In this document: positions 53,745 through 61,883 of the stretch, one piece after another
How positions within the stretch are numbered: position 1 is the stretch's first letter
Layout of the letters: the number at the start of each line of letters is the position of its first letter
Source: Micromonospora okii
GTDB lineage: Bacteria > Actinomycetota > Actinomycetes > Mycobacteriales > Micromonosporaceae
Assembly: GCF_020884795.1 (NCBI RefSeq)
Contig: NZ_BBZF01000012.1
Coordinates: forward strand, 612,664-676,663
DNA length: 64,000 nt
Direction of reading: 5' to 3'
Position numbers and translations under genes: made by a program
The notes under the pieces: model-generated
The model's input: only the letters and a program-made list of their open reading frames with translations
The model's database searches: none
What the model was told of the DNA's origin: nothing

Positions 53745-54632
53745 TCAGCCGGCGCTGGGGCTGGCGGACGGGGCGCCGGACGCCGGCGGGGTCGCCGGCG
53801 CGGGTGCCTCGGTCGGCTCGCCGACGGTGAGGCTCTGGACCAGCACGTCGGTCTTCGGCTTGACCTTGGCCCCGCTCCCATTGTCCACGGTCGGCAGGGC
53901 GCCGATTTTTGTGAGCACGTCGAGCGAGCCGGTGACCTTGCCGATCACCGGATAGGCCGGCTTGGCGGGGTTGAAGTCCTTGAAGAAGACGAGGAACTGG
54001 CTGCCGTTGGCCCCCGGCGGGTTGGCGATCATCGCGACCGTGCCCTTCGGGTACGCCGGGGGCTCGCCGGGCGCGGGGCTGGCCGACGGGCTGGCCTCGG
54101 GCAGCTCCGGGACGTTCTCGTCGTAGAACGAGTAGGTCGGGCCGCCCAGGCCGGTGCCGCTGGGGTCGCCGCAGCGCAGCGCGCCCTCCGAGGTGATCTC
54201 GTGGCACTTGGTGTTGTCGTAGAAGCCGCGGCTGGCGAGGTGGGCGATGCTCGCGCCGGCGCAGGGGGCCGAGGCGAGGTCGAGCTCCGCGGTGATCGGG
54301 GCGCCCTGGTTGGTGGTGACGGTCATCGCCCGGGTGCCCGAGGTCGGCAGGCCGCTGGTGGCCGGGGTGCCGACGTCCTTGAGGTTGGTGTTCCCGCTGG
54401 CGTTCTGCGGGGTCCAGACGCAGACGTCCTCGGCGGCCGTGTTCTTCTTCGGGTCGTCGTCGAAGGCGCCCAACGCCCACGCCGAGCCGGCCAAGATCAG
54501 CGCGAGCACCACGGCCGCGCCGACGCCGGCCTGGATCTGCCGGCGTCGCCTGACCCGGGCCGCCCGTCGGACGAGCTGCCGGTCGAGCTTGGCCCGCGCC
54601 AGTTTGCGCTGCCGGTCCCTGCTGGAAGCCAC
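53745..54632 (-). CDS. Membrane-anchored cyclophilin-type peptidyl-prolyl isomerase 2
   Basis: 295 residues with the same plan as its neighbour: basic N-terminus (RDRQRKLARAKLDRQLVRRAARVRRRRQ), a membrane helix (AGVGAAVVLALILAGSAWALGAF) and a cyclophilin domain (IAHLASRGFYDNTKCHEITSEGALRCGDPSGTGLGGPTYSF, GTVAMIANPPGANGSQFLVFFKDF, YPVIGKVTGSLDVLTKI). It differs in having HEIT where the catalytic HRV/HRL Arg normally lies, and a Pro/Ala/Ser insert and tail. It may therefore be a weak or inactive isomerase that binds prolines. GTG 54632. Confidence 0.85.
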   Translation of the reverse strand: MASSRDRQRKLARAKLDRQLVRRAARVRRRRQIQAGVGAAVVLALILAGSAWALGAFDDDPKKNTAAEDVCVWTPQNASGNTNLKDVGTPATSGLPTSGTRAMTVTTNQGAPITAELDLASAPCAGASIAHLASRGFYDNTKCHEITSEGALRCGDPSGTGLGGPTYSFYDENVPELPEASPSASPAPGEPPAYPKGTVAMIANPPGANGSQFLVFFKDFNPAKPAYPVIGKVTGSLDVLTKIGALPTVDNGSGAKVKPKTDVLVQSLTVGEPTEAPAPATPPASGAPSASPSAG

Positions 54633-54846
54633 CCGTGCTCCCCTTCCTCTGCCCTGATGGTCGCCGGCGGTCAGGCATCGCGCCCCGTCGGGAGCCGCGT
54701 GTGCCACGCCACACGCCCGCCAGAGTGTACGGGTACCGGCTGTGAAAGTGGTGTACCAGGTCCGGGCCGGTGTATCGGGCGGTGTCACTGTGCCGCGCGG
54801 GGTGGGCGGGACGGGTGGGTCGGCGGAATCCGCTCGGCGGTGCGGC

Positions 54847-54852
54847 TAGGCT
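54847..54852 (+). promoter_or_regulatory. Candidate -10 box of the MBL gene
   Basis: TAGGCT lies 42 bp before the GTG start, in the same form as other TAGnnT boxes in the window. The 260-bp divergent gap (54633-54893) shows no other clear element. Confidence 0.35.
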
Positions 54853-54893
54853 GCCAGTGCAGGGGACGACAGCTCGACGGAAGGGGAGCGGAC

Positions 54894-55613
54894 GTGCTCG
54901 TGGCCGGCTTTCCCGCGGACGCCTTCGGCACCAACTGCTACGTGGTGGCGACCGCTCCGGGGGAGCAGTGCGTGGTGGTCGACCCCGGCATCGGGGTGGT
55001 CGACCGGCTCGACGCGGTGCTCGCCGAGCACCGCCTGCACCCCGCCGCCGTGCTGCTCACCCACGGCCACCTCGACCACACCTTCTCCGTCGCGCCGGTC
55101 TGCGGCGCCCGGGGCATCACCGCGTACGTCCACCCGGAGGACCGGGAGCTGCTGGCCGACCCGTCCAAGGCGCTGTCGATGGACCTCACCCAGCTCTTCG
55201 GCGGCCGGCTGCCGTACGCCGAGCCCGACGACGTCGCCGAGCTGACCGACGGGGCCACCCTCACCCTGGCCGGCCTGGAGATCAGCGTCGACCACGCCCC
55301 GGGCCATACCGGCGGGTCGGTGCTGTTCCGGCTGCCCGGTGCCGGCTCGCCCTGGGAGGCCGAGCAGGTCTGCCTCTCCGGGGACGTGCTCTTCGCCGGC
55401 TCGATCGGCCGCACCGACCTGCCGGGCGGCAGCATGCCCCGGATGCTGGCGAGCCTGCGGTCGAAGGTCCTGCCGCTGGCCGACGACACGGTGGTGCTGC
55501 CCGGCCACGGCCCTGCGACCACCATCGGCCGCGAGCGCGCGAGCAACCCGTACCTCGCCGAGGCGGCGGGCTCCGGCGGCGCGCGGCCGGCCGCGCCCGC
55601 CCGCGGCCTCTAG
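54894..55613 (+). CDS. MBL-fold hydrolase (glyoxalase II-like)
   Basis: A 239-residue metallo-beta-lactamase-fold enzyme. Zinc motif THGHLDHTFSVAPV (HxHxDH, about 59-72), second ligand HAPGHTGGSVLF (about 130-141), Asp in LSGDVLFAGSIGRTDLPGG (about 163-181) and His in LPGHGPATTIGRERASNPYL (about 201-220). The pattern is that of hydroxyacylglutathione hydrolase-like proteins which in this locus (relA-ppi-MBL-hisS) are conserved in actinobacteria; since these bacteria use mycothiol, the thioester substrate is unknown. GTG start behind AAGGGGAG. Confidence 0.9.
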   Translation: MLVAGFPADAFGTNCYVVATAPGEQCVVVDPGIGVVDRLDAVLAEHRLHPAAVLLTHGHLDHTFSVAPVCGARGITAYVHPEDRELLADPSKALSMDLTQLFGGRLPYAEPDDVAELTDGATLTLAGLEISVDHAPGHTGGSVLFRLPGAGSPWEAEQVCLSGDVLFAGSIGRTDLPGGSMPRMLASLRSKVLPLADDTVVLPGHGPATTIGRERASNPYLAEAAGSGGARPAAPARGL

Positions 55614-55640
55614 TTCCCCCCGGTCGCGCCCGGCGCGGCC

Positions 55641-55734
55641 CCACGACCTCACCGCGCCCGGCGCGGACCTGCACGGAGACCCGGCCGCGCCCCGCGCGGA
55701 CCCACGACCTCACCGCGCCCGGCGCGGACCTGCA
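55641..55734 (+). repeat. 33-nt direct repeat in the MBL-hisS gap
   Basis: 55641-55673 recurs exactly at 55702-55734, a period of 61 bp, and the intervening bases are diverged copies of the same words. The second copy ends at the hisS ribosome-binding region (CAAGGAG). Confidence 0.9.
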
Positions 55735-55745
55735 AGGAGTACGCG

Positions 55746-57071
55746 ATGAGCAAGCCCACGCCCATCTCCGGCTTCCCCGAGTGGACGCCGGCGCAGCGGA
55801 TGATCGAGCAGTTCGTCCTCGACCGCATCCGCGCCACCTTCGAGCTGTACGGCTTCGCCCCCCTGGAGACCCGCGCGGTCGAGCCCCTGGACCAGCTCCT
55901 GCGCAAGGGGGAGACCTCCAAGGAGGTCTACGTGCTGCGCCGCCTCCAGGCCGACGACGAGGGCACTGGCGACGACGCGCTCGGCCTGCACTTCGACCTG
56001 ACCGTGCCGTTCGCCCGCTACGTGCTGGAGAACGCCGGCAAGCTCCAGTTCCCGTTCCGCCGGTACCAGATCCAGAAGGTGTGGCGGGGCGAGCGCCCGC
56101 AGGAGGGGCGGTACCGCGAGTTCCTCCAGGCCGACATCGACATCGTCGACCGGGACACGCTGGCGGCCCACCACGAGGCGGAGATGCCCCTCGTCGTCGG
56201 CGACGCGCTGCGCTCGCTGCCGATCCCGCCGGTGACGATCCGGGTGAACAACCGCAAGGTCTGCGAGGGCTTCTACCGGGGCGTCGGGCTGACCGACCCG
56301 GAGGCCGCACTGCGCGCCGTGGACAAGCTCGACAAGATCGGCCCGGCGAAGGTGACCGAGCTGCTCGTCGCCACGGCGGGGGCGAGCGAGGCGCAGGCCA
56401 AGGCGTGCCTCGCGCTGGCGGAGATCTCCGCCCCGGACGCCTCCTTCGCCGACGCGGTGCGGGCCCTCGGGGTGACCGACCCGCTGCTCGACGAGGGCAT
56501 CGCCGAGCTGGTCACGGTGGTGGAGACCGCCGCCGCCCACTCCCCGGGGCTCTGCGTGGCCGACCTGCGCATCGCCCGGGGCCTGGACTACTACACGGGC
56601 ACCGTCTACGAGACGTCCCTCGCCGGGTACGAGCGCTTCGGCTCGATCTGCTCGGGCGGCCGGTACGACACCCTGGCCAGCGCCGGCGGGGTCTCGTTCC
56701 CGGGGGTGGGCATCTCGATCGGGGTGAGCCGGCTGCTCGGCCTGCTCTTCGGCGCGAACGCGCTGTCGGTGTCGCGCAGCGTGCCGACCTGCGTGCTGGT
56801 GGCGGTGCCCAGCGAGGAGCGGCGGGCGGCCAGCAACGCGATCGCCGACGCGCTGCGCCGTCGGGGCGTGCCCACGGAGGTGTCGCCGAGCGCGGCGAAG
56901 TTCGGCAAGCAGATCCGGTACGCCGAGCGGCGCGGCATCCCGTACGTCTGGTTCCCGGGCGACGAGGGCGCGGCGGACGAGGTGAAGGACATCCGCTCGG
57001 GCGAGCAGCAGATGGCGGCGGCGGGGGAGTGGACGCCGCCCCGGGCGGACCTGAAGCCCCTGGTCGGCTGA
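55746..57071 (+). CDS. hisS: Histidine--tRNA ligase
   Basis: A 441-residue class II synthetase. Motif 1 region GFPEWTPAQRMIEQFVLDRIRATFELYGFAPLETRAVEPL; motif 2 RRYQIQKVWRGERPQEGRYREFLQADIDIV (about 99-128); the HisA signature RIARGLDYYTGTVYETSL (about 275-292); motif 3 FPGVGISIGVSRLLGLLF. The anticodon domain is at the C-terminus (VPTCVLVAVPSEERRAASNAIADALRRRG). Starts ATG 55746. No T-box leader seen. Confidence 0.97.
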   Translation: MSKPTPISGFPEWTPAQRMIEQFVLDRIRATFELYGFAPLETRAVEPLDQLLRKGETSKEVYVLRRLQADDEGTGDDALGLHFDLTVPFARYVLENAGKLQFPFRRYQIQKVWRGERPQEGRYREFLQADIDIVDRDTLAAHHEAEMPLVVGDALRSLPIPPVTIRVNNRKVCEGFYRGVGLTDPEAALRAVDKLDKIGPAKVTELLVATAGASEAQAKACLALAEISAPDASFADAVRALGVTDPLLDEGIAELVTVVETAAAHSPGLCVADLRIARGLDYYTGTVYETSLAGYERFGSICSGGRYDTLASAGGVSFPGVGISIGVSRLLGLLFGANALSVSRSVPTCVLVAVPSEERRAASNAIADALRRRGVPTEVSPSAAKFGKQIRYAERRGIPYVWFPGDEGAADEVKDIRSGEQQMAAAGEWTPPRADLKPLVG

Positions 57072-57120
57072 GGGTGCGCACGAGGGCCGGGCATTACTCG
57101 CGCGTACGGCGGGAAGGACC

Positions 57121-57147
57121 TACGGTGGCGTAAGTTACGCCACCGTA
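57121..57147. promoter_or_regulatory. 27-bp perfect palindrome, operator of the desaturase gene
   Basis: TACGGTGGCGTAA (57121-57133), G, TTACGCCACCGTA (57135-57147): a perfect 13-bp inverted repeat with one central base, directly before the SD AAGGAG and 12 bp before the GTG. The form suits a TetR-type fatty-acid regulator that senses acyl-CoA. No such regulator gene is adjacent, so it must act from elsewhere. Confidence 0.85.
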
Positions 57148-57158
57148 AGGAGATCGTC

Positions 57159-58097
57159 GTGCCCGCACTGAGCCAGACCGCCCTGCTCATGGAGCTTGAG
57201 CCCGTCGTGGAGAAGAACCTCGACCGGCACCTGTCGATGGCGAAGGAGTGGTTCCCGCACGAGTACGTGCCGTGGAGCGAGGGGCGCACCTTCGACGGCC
57301 CGCTCGGTGGCGAGGCGTGGTCGGAGTCGGACTCGACGCTGCCCGAGGTGGCGCGCACCGCGCTGATCGTGAACCTGCTGACCGAGGACAACCTGCCCTC
57401 GTACCACCACCAGATCGCCACCCTCTTCGGCCCGGACGGGGCGTGGGGGACCTGGGTGGGCCGGTGGACGGCGGAGGAGGCGCGGCACGGCACGGCCATC
57501 CGCGACTACCTGACCGTCACCCGGGCCGTCGACCCGGTGGCGCTGGAGCGGGCCCGCATGGTGCACATGACGGCCGGCTACACCAACTCGCACGACCACT
57601 CGATGCTGCGCTCGCTGGCGTACGTGTCGTTCCAGGAGTTGGCGACGCGGATCTCGCACCGCAACACCGGCCGGGTGACCGGCGACCCGAGGTGCGAGGC
57701 GCTGCTGGCGCGCGTGGCCGCCGACGAGAACCTGCACATGGTCTTCTACCGCAACCTGCTCGGAGCCGCCCTCGAACTGGCCCCGGGTCAGGCCATGCGG
57801 GCCATCGCCGAGGTGCTGGCCGACTTCCAGATGCCGGGGGTGGGCATCGAGGGCTTCGCCCGCAAGTCGGTGGCGATCGCCCTGGCCGGGATCTACGACC
57901 TGCGCCAGCACCGCGACGACGTGGTCGTCCCGGTGTTGCGCCAGTGGGACCTGTTCAACGTCGGTGGCCTGGACGCCGACGGCGAGGCTGCCCGGGACGA
58001 GATCGCCGCCCACCTGGACGTCCTGGAGACCCAGGCGTCCCGCTTCGAGGAGAAGCGCGACGCCCGCGCCGCCCGCCTGGCCGCTGCCGGCGCCTGA
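57159..58097 (+). CDS. Acyl-ACP desaturase (diiron)
   Basis: A 312-residue soluble stearoyl-ACP desaturase-like enzyme. Two EExxH-type diiron motifs can be seen: TAEEARHGTAIRDYL (about 107-121) and ADENLHMVFYRNLL (about 188-201), with an additional Glu in TEDNLPSYHH (about 76) and SFQELATRISH (about 160). It introduces double bonds into ACP-bound acyl chains, using ferredoxin or flavodoxin electrons. GTG start lies behind the 27-bp palindrome. Related DesA-type proteins in mycobacteria serve membrane or mycolate lipids. Confidence 0.9.
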   Translation: MPALSQTALLMELEPVVEKNLDRHLSMAKEWFPHEYVPWSEGRTFDGPLGGEAWSESDSTLPEVARTALIVNLLTEDNLPSYHHQIATLFGPDGAWGTWVGRWTAEEARHGTAIRDYLTVTRAVDPVALERARMVHMTAGYTNSHDHSMLRSLAYVSFQELATRISHRNTGRVTGDPRCEALLARVAADENLHMVFYRNLLGAALELAPGQAMRAIAEVLADFQMPGVGIEGFARKSVAIALAGIYDLRQHRDDVVVPVLRQWDLFNVGGLDADGEAARDEIAAHLDVLETQASRFEEKRDARAARLAAAGA

Positions 58098-58190
58098 CCG
58101 CCCGGCGCGTGCGGTGAGCACGCCTTCCCTCACGATAGGTATCGACAACCGTAACATCGATGACGCGGTGAACGGCGGGTTGCCGAGGTC

Positions 58191-58219
58191 TTGCCAGTGA
58201 TCTTAAGTATGTGAATACT
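58191..58219 (+). promoter_or_regulatory. Candidate promoter and small palindrome of the protease gene
   Basis: TTGCCA (58191-58196), 17 bp, AATACT (58214-58219). The AT-rich block includes a 6-bp inverted repeat AAGTAT-GTGA-ATACTT (58205-58220). The leader of about 95 nt would end in GGGAGG before the ATG at 58317. Confidence 0.4.
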
Positions 58220-58316
58220 TCTCTTCGGCAGGTCGGTTCTCCCCCGCTCCGGCCCCATGACCCTCGGGTCCGTCACCCCCGGCGCGACCCATCACCCCCT
58301 CTCGGGAGGTTGTCGC

Positions 58317-59366
58317 ATGCGACTCACGAGGTCATCGCTTCTCCGCGCCGCGTCCGTGGCCGCGGCCGGCACCCTGGCCGCCACCGCGCTGATCGGCGCG
58401 CCCGTCCAGGCCGCCCCCACCGCCTCGCCCGACGCCGCCGCCAGCCTGGCGGAGCGGCTCGGCGACCGCTCGGCCGGCGCGTACGCCGACGCCAGCGGCA
58501 GGATGGTCGTCGCCGTGACCGACGAGGCCGCCGCGCGGCAGGTCCGCGCCGCCGGCGCGACCGCGAAGATCGTCCAGCGGGGCGCCGCGGAGCTCAACCG
58601 GGCCACCGCCGAGCTGGAGCGCTCGGCGAGGATCCCTGGCACGGCGTGGTGGACCGACCCGGTGACCAACCAGGTCGTCGTCTCCGTCGACAGCACCGTC
58701 ACCGGCGCCAAGCTGGAGCGGGTCAGGGCCGCGGCGGCCCGCACCAACGGCGCCGTGCGCATCGAGGCCGAGGCCGGCGTGCTCAGCACCCGGATCTCCG
58801 GCGGCGAGGCGATCTACGCCGCCGGCGGCGGGCGCTGCTCGCTCGGCTTCAACGTGCGCAACAGCGCCGGCCAGACCTTCTTCCTGACCGCCGGGCACTG
58901 CACCAACATCGCCTCGACCTGGTACTCGAACTCGGGTCAGACCAGCGTCCTGGGCACCCGCACCGGCAGCAGCTTCCCGGGCAACGACTACGGCATCGTG
59001 CGGCACAGCAACGCCGCCAACGCCACCGGCAACGTCTCCCTCTACAACGGCACCTTCCGCGACGTCACCGGCGCCTCCAACGCCTACGTCGGCCAGAGCG
59101 TGCAGCGCTCCGGCAGCACCACCGGCCTGCGCAGCGGCTCGGTCCAGGCCCTCAACGCGACCGTGAACTACGCCGAGGGCTCGGTCTCCGGCCTGATCCG
59201 CACCAACGTCTGCGCGCAGCCCGGCGACAGCGGCGGCTCGCTGTTCAGCGGTAGCAGCGCACTCGGCCTCACCTCCGGCGGCAGCGGCAACTGCACCACC
59301 GGCGGCACCACCTACTTCCAGCCGGTCACCGAGGCGCTGAGCGTCTACGGCGTCAGCATCATCTGA
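58317..59366 (+). CDS. Streptogrisin-like secreted serine protease (S1)
   Basis: A 349-residue preproprotease. Signal peptide [33 protein letters not shown] propeptide of about 130 residues follows, containing the streptogrisin pro-domain-like segment [39 protein letters not shown]. The mature domain starts near [21 protein letters not shown]. Catalytic triad: His in [10 protein letters not shown], Asp in PGNDYGIV, Ser in [14 protein letters not shown]. Cys pairs around the His and Ser loops match the alpha-lytic/streptogrisin disulfides. Secreted nutrient-scavenging protease. ATG 58317 with GGGAGG upstream. Confidence 0.95.
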   Translation: MRLTRSSLLRAASVAAAGTLAATALIGAPVQAAPTASPDAAASLAERLGDRSAGAYADASGRMVVAVTDEAAARQVRAAGATAKIVQRGAAELNRATAELERSARIPGTAWWTDPVTNQVVVSVDSTVTGAKLERVRAAAARTNGAVRIEAEAGVLSTRISGGEAIYAAGGGRCSLGFNVRNSAGQTFFLTAGHCTNIASTWYSNSGQTSVLGTRTGSSFPGNDYGIVRHSNAANATGNVSLYNGTFRDVTGASNAYVGQSVQRSGSTTGLRSGSVQALNATVNYAEGSVSGLIRTNVCAQPGDSGGSLFSGSSALGLTSGGSGNCTTGGTTYFQPVTEALSVYGVSII

Positions 59367-59387
59367 TCCACCGCCCCACCCCACCGC

Positions 59388-59420
59388 GAAGCGGGTCGCC
59401 GGCCTCCGGCGGCCCGCTTC
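59388..59420 (+). terminator. Terminator after the protease gene
   Basis: A 15-position stem with one wobble (59388-59402 with 59406-59420) and CCT loop, 22 bp after the stop. Confidence 0.8.
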
Positions 59421-59516
59421 CGGCGTACCGGGGGATCGCCGGGCGGCGGGCGGCTGACCTGCGCGGTCCCGCGCGGCGTCCGACTGGGCGGGGGCGAACC
59501 GGGGTACTTGCGCCCG

Positions 59517-60964
59517 GTGAGCACCGCACCGACACCTGCCGCCCCCGCGCCCGCGTCCGCGTCCGCCTGGGCGCCCCTGCGCATCGCTGCCTTCCGCAGC
59601 CTCTGGCTCGCCGTGCTGGCCAGCAACGTCGGCACCTGGATGCAGACCGTCGGCGCGCAGTGGCTGTTGGTCGACGAGCCGAACGCCCCGGCCGGATGCC
59701 CCCGGCGCTGCTGCTCACCCTCACCTTCGGCCTCGGCGTCGGGCAGGCGCTGACCCTGCCCGCCTGGCAGGCGGTGATCCCCGACCTGGTGCCCCGGGCG
59801 CAGATCGTCAACGCCGCGGCGCTCGGCTCGATCAGCGTCAACCTGGCCCGCTCGGTCGGCCCGGCGGTGGCCGGCGTGCTCATCGCCCAGGCCGGCGTGG
59901 CCGTGGTCTTCGCGGTGAACGCGGCCTCCTTCGCGATCTTCGCGCTGGTGCTGCTGCGCTGGCGACCCGAGCGCCCCGACGGCGCGGGGATGCCGGAGCG
60001 GTTCGGCCCCGCGCTGCGCGCCGGTGGCCGGTACGTGCGCCACTCGCCCGTTGTCCGGCGCATCCTGCTGCGGGCCGCGCTCTTCGTGGTGCCCGGCAGC
60101 GCCCTGTGGGCCCTGCTGCCGCTGGTGGCCAGCCAGCGCCTCGGCATGGGCTCCAGCGGGTACGGCGTGCTGCTCGCCGCGCTCGGCGTCGGCGCGGTCG
60201 CCGGGGCGCTCGTGTTGCCCCGGGTGCGTCGGGCGCTCACCAACAGCCAGCTCCTGCTCGTCGCCGGGCTGATCTACGCGGGGGTGCTGCTGACGCTCGC
60301 CCTGGTGCCCGTGCCGGCCCTGGTGACGGCGGCGCTGGTGCCCGCCGGGCTGGCCTGGATGACCGTGCTGTCCACCGTGAACGCCGCGATGCAGCTCTTC
60401 CTCCCCGGCTGGGTGCGCGCCCGGGGGCTCTCCGTCTACCAGATGGTCTTCGCCGGCGGGCAGGCCCTCGGCGCGCTGGCCTGGGGTGCGCTCGGCGAAC
60501 TGACCGGCCTGGTCGGCGCGCTCGCCGTGGCCGGGGCGACGATGGCCCTGGCCGCGCTGACCGTGCCGCTGTGGCCGCTGCGCGACGTCCGTGGGGTGAA
60601 CCGGGACCCGGCGACGTACTGGCCCGAGCCGCACCTGGCCCTGGAGGCGCACCCGCGTACCGGGCCGGTGCTGGTGACCGTCTCCTACACCGTCGCGCCC
60701 GAGCGGCAGGCCGCCTTCGTCGAGGCGATGCGGGCCGTGGGCCGGTCGCGGCGGCGCACCGGGGCGATGCGCTGGGGGCTGTTCCGGGCGGGCGAGCGGG
60801 CGCACGGCTTCGTCGAGGTGTACCAGGTGCCGTCCTGGGAGGAGCACCTGCGCCAGCACGGCGGCCGGCTCACCGGCGCCGACCGGGACGCCGAGGAGCG
60901 CGCCCGGGCGCTGGCCGAGGGAGAGGTCCGCGTCAACCACCTCCTCCCCACGCCCGAGGCGTAA
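59517..60964 (+). pseudogene. Broken MFS exporter (EntS/MFS_3-like) with internal deletion
   Basis: From GTG 59517 one frame gives STAPTPAAPAPASASAWAPL then FRSLWLAVLASNVGTWMQTVGAQWLLVDEPNAP, the usual start of this family, and then garbage to 59753. The rest, from about 59693 (RMPPALLLTLTFGLGVGQALTLPAWQAVIPDLVPRAQ) to TAA 60962-60964, lies in another frame. About 50-60 residues (helices 2-3 and the A-motif loop) are missing at the join near 59685-59695. A C-terminal dimeric alpha-beta-like domain (VSYTVAPERQAAFVEAMRAVGRS) is intact. The deletion plus frame change makes a functional transporter unlikely. The stop codon lies inside repeat copy C. Confidence 0.85.
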
Positions 60965-61017
60965 GGAAGGGCACCTTATTAACGTTTTCGGTAGAGGAAG
61001 GGCCCCTTGTTAACGCC
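60961..61017 (+). repeat. Dispersed 57-bp repeat, copy C
   Basis: Reads GTAAGGAAGGGCACCTTATT, AACGTTTTCGGTAGAGGAAG, GGCCCCTTGTTAACGCC. Two related 20-nt blocks (GGAAGGGCMCCTTNTTAACG) lie 29 bp apart inside it. Its first bases supply the TAA stop of the broken MFS gene. It faces copy D (61741) in inverted orientation. Confidence 0.9.
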
Positions 61018-61096
61018 GCTGCCCGGTGGGCGTGATGAACGGCGCCGTCCCGCCGGCCCCGGACTCCGCCGTACCCGCGAGCTGATTCGCGGCAGG

Positions 61097-61140
61097 CACA
61101 CGGCGGGCACACGGCGGGCACACGGCGGGCACGCGGCGGG
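61097..61140 (+). repeat. 11-bp tandem repeat, four units
   Basis: CACACGGCGGG occurs at 61097, 61108 and 61119, and once more as CACGCGGCGGG at 61130. Confidence 0.95.
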
Positions 61141-61221
61141 TCGAGCGCTGCTCACCGCGCTCTCCGCCCGCCGTCGCCCATGACCCGGTGTGACCCTCGC
61201 CCGCCGGCGACACCACCCCCT

Positions 61222-61360
61222 CCGCCCCCTTTGCTCTGCTGCCGTATGCGCAACGCTGTACGCAGCGCAAGCGACCAGCCCGCCCGGCGCGGCGCGCGAT
61301 TTCGGGTATGCGCAGCTCCGGGCGGGTGTTGCGTGGGTTGGTGCAGAGCAAAGGGGGCGG
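61222..61360. ncRNA. Candidate structured RNA: nested long-range hairpin
   Basis: A perfect 18-bp stem joins 61222-61239 to 61343-61360. Inside it, 61249-61253 pairs with 61329-61333 (CGCAA/TTGCG), 61254-61258 pairs with 61263-61267 around a TACG tetraloop (UACG-type in RNA), and 61279-61287 pairs with 61318-61326 (9 bp). The pairings are mutually compatible and form a branched fold about 139 nt long. No promoter or terminator could be assigned, and the strand is unknown; a DNA-level cruciform is the alternative. Confidence 0.45.
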
Positions 61361-61740
61361 GCGGTCGGGTGGGGCGGGCGGGGGCGTGACACAGAGTCAG
61401 GCTGGCGGTCGCGGAGGGTCGGGCCTCGCGGGCGCGCCGGAGCGTGGCGGGCGCGCCGGAGCGGGGGGAACCCCGGCGGGTGCGGGGAGCCCGGGGTGGC
61501 GTCGGGCGGTAGGCGCGGTGGGACCGCACTGGCGACAGCTCACCGGCCCCGCCGGACGTGGCCGGCCACGGAGCGGGCCGCGCGCGTCCGGCCGCCGACC
61601 AGGAACACCGGTGCCGCGCCGGCGGAGAGCAGTGCCCAGCGGGGTACGACGCTTATCCGTCGCGCCGCACCCCGCGTGACCCCGCCCGACGGCTGACGCC
61701 GGCCGCGCCCCCCGGCCGACGGCGGTGCGCCGGACCCCGA

Positions 61741-61797
61741 GGCGTTGATAGGGGGCCCTTCCTCTACCGAATGCGTTAACAAGGTGCCCTTCCTTAC
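61741..61797 (-). repeat. Dispersed 57-bp repeat, copy D
   Basis: On the minus strand it reads GTAAGGAAGGGCACCTTGTT, AACGCATTCGGTAGAGGAAG, GGCCCCCTATCAACGCC, about seven or eight differences from copy C. It lies 87 bp before the aspS start, in inverted orientation to copy C. Confidence 0.9.
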
Positions 61798-61883
61798 CCC
61801 GCGACCGCGCCCGGTGGCGGCGGGGGGCGGGGCGCCCTGACAGAATGCGGGGGCAGACCGATCAGACGAGGGAGACGCAAGCC

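Larger units (their letters stand above)
61018..61740. other. 723-bp non-coding core between inverted repeat copies C and D
   Basis: Open frames here are all long-GC artefacts, rich in Arg, Gly, Pro and Ala, with no RBS or family pattern, so I see no gene. The core holds a four-fold 11-bp tandem repeat (61097-61140), a long nested hairpin (61222-61360), and a 17-nt direct repeat (61428-61444 and 61447-61463). With the flanking copies it forms an 837-bp unit (60961-61797) that looks like a MITE-like or composite non-coding element between the MFS remnant and aspS. Confidence 0.6.

Noticed and set aside
61190..61696. Overlapping open frames in the 723-bp core before aspS
   Set aside because: Arg/Gly/Pro/Ala-rich translations in several frames, no SD, no recognisable domain; long frames are expected by chance at this GC content.
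60961..61797. Insertion sequence with transposase
   Set aside because: No transposase-like ORF and no clear target-site duplication is visible; at most a non-autonomous element.
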